Positions 56,300 through 64,000 of a DNA stretch of 64,000 nt are shown one piece after another (within the stretch, counting starts at the first letter, position 1; every line of letters begins with the position of its first letter). The stretch is from Pinus tabuliformis (Eukaryota; Streptophyta; Pinopsida; Pinales; Pinaceae). Position numbers and translations under genes: made by a program. The notes beneath the pieces are model-generated. The model had not been told where the DNA came from. It was given only the letters and a program-made list of their open reading frames with translations, and ran no database searches. Where the stretch lies: the NCBI GenBank assembly GCA_031772625.1, contig CM062815.1, forward strand, positions 119,048,989-119,112,988, read 5' to 3'.

Positions 56300-57830
56300 T
56301 CTAATAACTTGGGTGACCTAAATATGGTTTTGCATGAAACTCCCTCAAGATCTTGAGGTCACTGTCATCCAACACATATATCCCATCTCGGAACCTGACC
56401 AATCCATCTGCTCTATGACAATAATCCAAGCCCCATGCACCTGCACCTGTACCTATACCTGTACCTGTGGCATCACCTGTATTAGCACCTGTGCCTGTAC
56501 TATGTTGCAACCTATGCACAATCTCCATATATCTGACATCCTGTTGTCCTACCCGCAAGATCCTGTCCTTTAAATATGTCCCATAAGAGATCATAGTTTC
56601 TAAGTGATTCACCTGTACCCGTCTGTTAAGAGCATCTGCCACTATGTGCTCCTTGCCTTTGATGTACCTAATATCGAAGCCAAATTTGCTGATCATTGCC
56701 AACCATCTAGCCTGCGTGGCATTCAGATTTGGTTGGTCAAGCAAATACCTCAATTCGATGTGATCACTCATAAGCACAAATCATATGCCAAGAAGATATT
56801 GTCTCCACATATTAAATGCATGTATAATCACTACCAACTTGAGATCATGCATGTGATATTTTTTCTTGTGCTCGTTTAGTTTTCAAGACTCATAACATAC
56901 CACCTGTCCATCCTGCATAAGGACTCCACCAAGCACTCTCTTGCAAGCATCTATACATACTACAAACTCTTTGTTCAGATCTGCAATCTGTAGTATTGGT
57001 GCATTTGTCGGCAACTGCTTAAGCTGCTCAAAGCTAGTCTCACACTCTTCAATCCATTCGTACTTCTTAGCTTTGTTTTGCAATGATGTAATGGGATAAG
57101 TAATTTGTGAGAATTTCTTGATGAACCTCCTATAATATCCTGCCATACCCATGAAATATCTCACCTCATTCACACTCTTAGGATCTACCCACTCCATGAT
57201 GGCCCTTATCTTCTGTAGATCTAGTGCAATAACTTCCTTGGAGACAAGATGACCCAAGTAGTGTACCTCAGTCTTAAAGAAGCTACATTTGTTGAGCTTA
57301 GCATACAACTGATGCTCTCTCAACAACCTCAACACTGCTGCTAAGTGCTCGACATGCTCTTCCTCATTCGTAGAATATACCAGTATATCATCAATGAACA
57401 CAGTAACAAACTTATCCAAATATGGACGCAACACGCTATTCATCAAACACATAATGTAGCTAGAGCATTAGTTAAGCCAAATGGAACAAAAACAAACTCA
57501 TAATGCCCATACCTGGTCCTGAACGTGGTCTTGTATATATCCTCCTCTTTGATGCATACTTGATGGTATTTGGATCTCAAATCAATCTTTGAGAACATTG
57601 TTGCTCCCTTCAACTGATCGAACAAGTCATCAAGCCTTGACAAAGGGTACCTGTTCTTGATAGTCACTTTGTTCAACTGCCTGTAATCAATACATAGTTT
57701 GAGGGTGTCATCTTTCTTCTTCACAAAAAATATCGGTGCGCCCCAAGGTGATATACTTGGCCTAATGTATCCCTTGTCCAAAATTTCCTTCAACTGCAAT
57801 TTTAACTCAACCAACTCAGGTTTGCTCATC
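56300..57830 (-). mobile_element. Gypsy B reverse transcriptase and RNase H
   Basis: RT words in order: [65 protein letters not shown] and the catalytic VFIDDILVYS. RNase H follows with FVVCIDACKRVLGGVLMQDG and, near 56.7 kb, LLDQPNLNATQARWLAMIS and IVADALNRR. Broken copy. Confidence 0.88.
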
Positions 57831-57879
57831 CTCTAAGGTGTTGGAGATGTTGGAGATGCCCCTAGCACTAACTCAATAG

Positions 57880-58550
57880 AAAATTATACCTCCCTATGTG
57901 CTGAAAACTCTGTAATGTCCTCGGGAAATACATCGCCGAACTGTTGTAAAACCAAGTACTTGTTCAACACATCTGCATCCTCAACCTCCTTACCCTTATC
58001 ACCATAAGTATGTACTGCAAATAGCTTGCACCCTTTGTTGTGGCTACACTTTTCTTGCATAGCTGTCACCATCCTAACTAATGTGGCTTTCTTCTTACCC
58101 TTCAAGCCTCTTGGTTCTCCATTGTTATCGACACATTCAATGGCCTTGTCATAGCAGTCAACCTTGGTTCTATGTAGATACAACCAATGAATGCCCAATA
58201 ACATATTGTATGAACCCAATGGTAATACATTCAAATGTGTTGTTGTAGGAATACCATTTAAGTCAAATGCATAAGCTCTTACCCAATGGATAATCGCTTC
58301 TTCATACCCGTAGCGAACTGAACTAACCTAGACTCTGCATGCAATTCCTTACTCAAACCACACTTATGCACCAAGTCAGGACTAACATAGCTATAATTAG
58401 ATCCATGTTCAATCAAAATATAAATAACTTGATCACAAAGCTTACCATCCATCTCAATGATATATGCATGATGTTCTGCTGGGCTATTGTCCACGACTGC
58501 ATAGATACGAGGAATAATATGGCCTACATCTCCAACAGTCTGCACCTATT
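57880..58550 (-). mobile_element. Gypsy B protease region
   Basis: IYILIEHGSNYSYVSPDLV stands where the retropepsin active-site segment of chromoviruses lies, followed by NVLPLGSYNMLLGIHWLYLH (the LGMDWL-type segment). Broken copy. Confidence 0.65.
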
Positions 58551-59460
58551 GTGCATTGTATATATGGGGTCTACCACCTTGATTCTGCGAACAATCTCTC
58601 CTACGATAGTCCTTGCCACAAGTCCAACACTCTATGGGCTTCCAGCCTCCATCCTTGTTCTTCTCTTCAGCTCGATGTCCCTGTCCTCTATCTGATGCAT
58701 TGAACCTCTTAGGTGGTGAAACATTCTCCTTGTTATCTGTACTATGTGGCCTTGCTCGCTTTTTATCCCATTTTCCTTTGTTCTTTTCATTACCTCTCCA
58801 GTTTGGCTTAGTCTTAGTTTTGCGCTTTGATTGTTCATAGCAATGCTTTAGCTTTCGAATGGCCTCCTCCAATGATCTAGGCTCATCGAATTCAATCTTG
58901 TCTTTGAATGCAACCGGTAATCCACTAATGAACATCTGAATCTTAACCTTCTCCTCTATGAGGTAAGGAACATACCTCAGTAACTCCAAGAACCTATTAG
59001 TGTACTCATCATCTGTCATAGAGCCCATCTTTAGTGCATAAAATTCTTTTTCTTTGTCATCAAAGTACCTTTTTGATAAGTATTTCTTCTTAAATAACTA
59101 CTCAAACTCACTCCAAGACAAATCTTCCTCATGAAAACACTTGACATTCTTCACATCTTCCCACTAGATGTTCGCTTTACCTTTGAGAATGAAGGCAGCT
59201 ACTTTAGCTTTCATGTTCTCTGAATAGTCATGCAACCTGAATAATTTCCTCATGCCAAGCAACCATGCCTATGCATCCTGTGGTTTCCTCATTTCCCTGT
59301 CAAAAGTAGGTGGCTTCACTTTCTTAAATTTATCCAGAAAATACCCCCTATCACTCCTCCTGTAAGGATGATACCGATGATGATCATAATGCCTATTTGA
59401 ATCAGAACTAGAATCATGCTTGTGTCTATCCCTTCTCCTCTCCGGAGTGTCCAACAATCT
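58551..59460 (-). mobile_element. Gypsy B gag region
   Basis: MTDDEYTNRFLELLRYVPYL and FISGLPVAFKDKIEFDEPRS are typical chromovirus gag capsid words. They are followed by a basic linker and a knuckle-like PIECWTCGKDYRRRDC. Upstream (about 59.27-59.45 kb) is a region with FDREMRKPQDA. Broken copy. Confidence 0.75.
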
Positions 59461-60450
59461 ACCATCTCAGATGGTGTCATATCTATCCAACCTATGTCTA
59501 CTACAAGACCTGTGCCATATGCCCCATTAGTTTTGTCCTCCTACTCATGACTGAGCCAGAGCAGTCCTTGTCACTGCAAATCCGATAAGCTCTGAAGTAT
59601 GACTGCATTTACCTATGCTAACTTTTCCCGTGACTGCATGATTTTGTCATTATCCGCCTTACAACTCCTGATCTCTTCCTTTAAACTTCTGAGTGTCACT
59701 GCCAAGATGGAAGAGTTCCTAACACCATACTGCTCTTCAAATTCAGAGGGAGAGTCTTTGTAGTCAACCATCTTGCTATCCATTTGATATTTCTTCCTAC
59801 AAGCATAATATGTCAGATAAACCAAATTACAATAAACCAATGTACCTTAGTATATCTCAGGGAGGATACTTGTCTTCAAGATTACCGAATCATAATAACA
59901 TATGATACATGTATAACATAATCATAATAACATATAGACATACACCAATAAATGTATCAATACATAAACATTACTCTAACTAGGGTCCAGTCATCAATGC
60001 AAGGCCATATCAACAATGCATGCTATGACCTCATGCATGACAACAACCATTATTCCATTGTACACATTGCCACATGCAACCAATAGTATGCATAAGCAAT
60101 TCCAAACCAACTACAAATACACATAACCACATGTAGTCAAACATACTCAATCAGTTCTTGTAATCAACCTACGAGGCTAATGCATGTAATCAAAATATTC
60201 AAAATTTAACTTGGGCTCTAGGTACAAGGATGTAAGTAGGTACTATGAAATCGACATGTAATCCATACACAGTCAATCACATACTCATTTCAAATACATT
60301 TCATGAAGTCAATAAAAATTTCTCCATGATAACCATACTACAACCCTGATCTAACATCAAGCCATTGCAAACAAATATATACGTGTAAGAGACACACATG
60401 CAATCGACATGCATGCATGACCCACACATAGCCCATCCAGTATGAGGGGT
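59461..60450. other. Gypsy B leader between 5' LTR and gag
   Basis: It contains a possible coiled segment (SLKEEIRSCKADNDKIMQ near 59.65 kb, minus strand) and then AT-rich DNA with iterated acatat and catacac words. No other feature seen. Confidence 0.4.
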
Positions 60451-60469
60451 GAACCATGCTCTGATACCA
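60451..60469 (-). other. Gypsy B primer binding site, tRNA-iMet type
   Basis: The minus strand reads tggtatcagagcatggttc, a long match to the initiator-Met primer site, three bases from the LTR edge. Confidence 0.92.
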
Positions 60470-60472
60470 CTC

Positions 60473-62431
60473 TGTAACACCCTCCTTCCACATCTACCCA
60501 AGCAACTAGCTAGCCTAGGTAAACATGCGACGAGAGGCCACTGTGATATGATTCAACCTCCTAAGTCACATTAAGGAAGTGGAACCAATGGAAACACACC
60601 ATACAGATATCGAACATCATAAACAGAATCCTCAGAGGACAAGTCATCCACTCAGATAGCCTATTCCTGAGTCCCATTGTTGTTTTAGGTCTCTTGGGCC
60701 ATAGTCTCTTTCATGCTATGGGCAAGGGAGTGACCAACAACCTAAAGTCACTCTCACAAGCCTGCCTGCCAGCGACTGTGGACCAAAATTATCACTGCTA
60801 TGCCAACTACTCTGGGATTTGAGCCACTTTTCAAGCCCAGAGCCCAGGTCACTACCCAGAATTGTTCCATATCTTCAATTCAGTAAAGTAATAGGGAAAT
60901 GAAAGTACTAAAGTAAATACTTGTTCAAGACCTTGACTGGATCCCTACTATCCATGACAAGAATTTCGTCAAACATATCATCGACATGTAATCTACAAGT
61001 GTAAACAATAGAGTTAAGTGTAGGGATCTCATACTTATATGAGAATTTCTATGGACCATTGTTACCTCATGCCATTCATTTCATTATCATCATTAGGTCA
61101 TAGACACATTATCCATTCACATACAAGTAAAAACATGTTGAGAGCCATACATAATTATTGTCATAAAATGTGCATATAATGAGAATAATAGGAACATAAA
61201 TACAATAATAATGACAATCATCAAATCCATAAATACATTAGTACCTTCACACAAGGAAATCAAGGGAAAGGATTTCTCATTAATGAATGCAATGAACCAA
61301 CCAGAGATGGGACTACCACGTTCCACCCGACCATAGAATGGCTGAGCCAAATATCTCTTCAGCCATTCACCCTCGTGCCATATTCCGAGAATGAATGTGG
61401 GATCTCATAGAACACATAAATCAAAACTCATCCAGGGCTTCCAGAGGCCATCCACCTCAACCCATCAAACAATGATTCCACCACTCGGTCAGACATCACA
61501 AAACCATCATCAAATTGGTCTCCATCCAAGCCTTCTAGGGCTTTAAGAGCGTTTGTTCCAACTAAGGCTTCTAGGTCTAGTAACTCAACCCACAACTACC
61601 TCCAGGCTTCTAGAGCGTTTGTCCAACCAAGGCTTCCAGGACTAGTAACTCAACCCAAGTTGTTGCAGGGCTTCCAGCGCGTTTATCCAACTAGGGCTTC
61701 TAGGAACTAATAACTCAACCTAAGCTAAGGAATCATGAGAACCAACCAAAAACAAATCATGAAAGTAAACCCACAATCACCATGGCTATCTAGGAAATGG
61801 AAAGTCTAGGAAATCCATTGTCGATCCAGGCAATCCTCCATGGCAATGACATATTACAACCAAGAAACCACATGCATATGCCATGCATGCCAAAACTAGT
61901 GAAGAAATCATACATGTAAGAAAATATGATGTAGTTGTTGATGCCAATGCCTTCTTGTGCTTTCCTACTCTCCCTTTGCCTTCTTGCTCCAAAATTCCAT
62001 GTATTCCACACCCTCCAAGAGTGCTCTAATAAAACTCCAATTGTCTAAGAGTATGAGATAGAGAGAATAATGAGAGAGAGATCCAACACTGAACTGACAA
62101 AAGGTTACCAACTGATCCTCATAACCCTTTTTATGAATGAGGCCTTTATTTTCTTCATTTTCCATTATTTTCCTTTATTTTCCTCCTCACATGAAACATG
62201 TGACCTTTCACCTCCTTTTTCTCCTAATTTCCATTATTTTCATAAATAAATGTGCCAAAATGCCTTTTAATGCCTTAGTTATTGCCTTTGCCAATTTCGT
62301 TAGCCATAAACGACCAAATGAACACTCCCTAGGATGTCTTGCCCAACATTCAGCTTGGAATAAGTGTCCCATCCATATGTGGTTATTGTTTTTATCATTT
62401 ATTACATGGAATTTTCACCAGGGCTGTTACA
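60473..62431 (-). repeat. Gypsy B 5' LTR
   Basis: 1959 bp, plus-strand ends tgtaacaccctcc and gggctgttaca. It keeps the empty hAT target gtactaaa at 60905-60912 and a three-unit minisatellite at about 61530-61725. Confidence 0.93.
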
Positions 62432-62436
62432 GAAGA
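62432..62436. repeat. target-site duplication GAAGA (right copy)
   Basis: Identical to 49831-49835. Confidence 0.9.
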
Positions 62437-64000
62437 CATCAGGTCACAACGAGAATCTAGTGTTGTCAAGAACCTTGGGCCAATGAAGGATGGTTTATTG
62501 GCCTTCAGGTTGTTGGGGTTTCAACTATCACACCCATTAACCAACAAAAACATGTGCTAAGTTTTGATATTAACAAAACCTAACATATATGTTGGTTAAG
62601 GGAGACAAAGGGTTGGTGGTCAAGTGGTGGAAATTAGAAGGTTGGTTATCGGGGTATTGGGTGTTAGAAAAACTTAAAGTAGTGGTCAGGATAAATCTTA
62701 ACACTGACAAACCTGATACACTTGTTGATTAACAGTGATGGGAACCATGATTTGATAAATGTTAGGATACTAGCCTCCAACATATCGAGAGATCGACATA
62801 TCGGGTGTCTCGTTGTTGGAGGTCAAGAATCAGGAGAACAAAACCTAGTTATCAAGGTTTCTGCTTAATATTGATATTGTTTAATAAGGTGCATACATGG
62901 GCTAGAGGATGTGGCAGCCTTGCGTGGCAAGTTTGGTGACATGACATTTCGACATGGCATGCTAGGTGCCCACTAATGTGGATCATTGTTATCACATGTC
63001 AACCACATGGTGCTAAAATGGAGATAACATGGCACAAAAATGGCACTGATGTAACACTAACATGACATTGACATGACATTAACATGGCACTGACATGATG
63101 TTGATGTGGCACTATCATGACATGATGACTTGGATTAGAGTGCATAGTGACACTATCTTGGAGGTAGGTTGCAGTCATGATAGAGGTGACATGGACCCCA
63201 TAACATTTGACGAGTAGATATTAGGTACCAGGATATCAAACTGTTGGCTATTGAGATGTCTATAGATTGAGTTTATACATATCTGTGGGTTTTCCCCTTA
63301 TGCTTAGTGGCTTGATGATTAGCTTGATGGGATATCAACCTATTGGGATGTTGGGCATCAACTGTTTTCAAAGTGAAGTATACTACATGTCACGGGGGCC
63401 TAGTGACTGGTAGATGGAACCTACAGATAATGAAAGACTAGGATCCATAAACTAACAACCCACTATCAAGTCAAGCATAATGAGATTAGTGAGTTTAACT
63501 GGTGGAGGCCTTGATCGAGGGTTGATGGCCAATATACTTATCAATGGTTTGGGTTGGTAGGTCTTGGTTAATGAGGTGGTGCCACATGTAGTACAGAGGA
63601 TGATGTGGCCCCTAAAGAGAAAAATATTTCAATAGGCCTAACTTCTTGTCCATAACTCTATTTTTGGAAAAAAAATACATCATTGGAAAGCTCTTTGACA
63701 AGTAGAAGATGATGGAAAAATCATAAATGGGTTCTAATAAGTTCGAAGAATGATGAATTTTTATAATGCCATCTCCATAAAGTCACCTTGGGGGTCAGGT
63801 AATGATACCTAACACCCCTATTGTTACATTAGAGGGGTAGGTATGTTATAGAGTGGTAGCAACACTATGGTTAAAACACTAGGCATAGAGGGCTAGAGAT
63901 ACACCATAAAGAGGAAATTGGTCAAAACTAAGGTTCAACACTCAAATTGAATGGACCTAGGAAAGATAAAGTTTTCAAATTTATGGTTCAAACACTAAGC
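62437..64000. other. unassigned repeat-like DNA
   Basis: No gene seen. At 62940-63130 a catgaca.tgacatg word recurs many times (for example acatgacattgacatgacat, tggcactgacatgatgttga), a loose short-unit satellite. The phrase cattggaaagctctttgaca near 63673 resembles the ttggaaagta...cctttccaa phrase of the 42-45.8 kb insertion, so part of this may be LTR debris. Confidence 0.35.

Larger units (their letters stand above)
49836..62431 (-). mobile_element. Ty3/Gypsy element B (chromovirus-like), broken, carries nested hAT
   Basis: 12596 bp on the minus strand including a 2698 bp nested DNA transposon; about 9.9 kb without it. LTRs of about 2.0 kb with TGTAAC...GTTACA ends, a GAAGA target duplication, and an iMet-type primer site three bases inside the 5' LTR. 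Parts in element order: gag (about 59.45-58.55 kb), protease (about 58.5-58.3), RT (about 57.85-56.95), RNase H (about 56.95-56.5), integrase (about 56.3-55.3) and a chromodomain-like tail (about 55.26-55.1). Broken in roughly a dozen places. The LTRs differ by about 10 percent by eye over sampled stretches, making it the oldest of the three framed LTR elements. The chromodomain-like tail, GPF/Y-type end and iMet primer support a chromovirus; the exact clade was not resolved. Confidence 0.92.

Overview
The window looks like intergenic and intronic DNA from a large, repeat-swollen plant nuclear genome. The one recognisable host gene is the 5' half of an AUXIN RESPONSE FACTOR of the ARF3/ARF4 clade (minus strand, 23466 down to 20864, seven exons with clean GT-AG borders). 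The rest is mostly mobile-element DNA of several ages: two Ty3/Gypsy elements, one Ty1/Copia element, LTR fragments, a plant LINE, a hAT-type DNA transposon and tRNA-derived SINE-like repeats. The ARF sequence, the TE density and an apparent ARF intron longer than 20 kb suggest a gymnosperm, perhaps a conifer. That is an inference; another large-genome plant is possible. I saw no microbial system and no CRISPR array.

Layout. 1-7.9 kb: old repeat mosaic (GC-rich palindromic islands, a minus-strand LTR fragment near 3.5-4.1 kb, a Gypsy-like remnant near 6.7-7.0 kb) and an unrecognised coding-like remnant at 1427-1793. 7934-14175: a young, whole-looking Copia element (minus) with near-identical 846 and 839 bp LTRs and a CCTAG target duplication. 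14.2-19 kb: plus-strand LTR fragments with TATA boxes and repeated U5-like modules. 19-20.86 kb: unassigned, probably ARF intron. 20.86-23.5 kb: ARF exons, with two candidate uORFs upstream. 24.6-27.6 kb: very AT-rich DNA with several two-copy tandem duplications. 27.6-27.9 kb: SINE-like repeats.

28023-37608: Gypsy element A (minus), 1672 bp LTRs, GGTCA target duplication, tRNA-Asp-type primer site, and an additional RNase H block lying before the reverse transcriptase. It split a 463 bp tandem duplication. 38.9-39.3 kb: more SINE-like repeats. About 40.9-47.6 kb: a decayed L1-type LINE (plus), interrupted by a 3788 bp LTR-type insertion at 42002-45789 with a GAGAG target duplication. 49836-62431: old chromovirus-like Gypsy element B (minus), about 2 kb LTRs, GAAGA target duplication; its 3' LTR holds a 2698 bp hAT-like transposon at 50277-52974. 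62.4-64 kb: unassigned repeat-rich DNA.

Relative ages by eye from LTR-LTR difference: B oldest (roughly 10 percent), A intermediate (roughly 4 percent), Copia youngest (under 1 percent). The hAT copy is younger than B because B's other LTR keeps the empty site.
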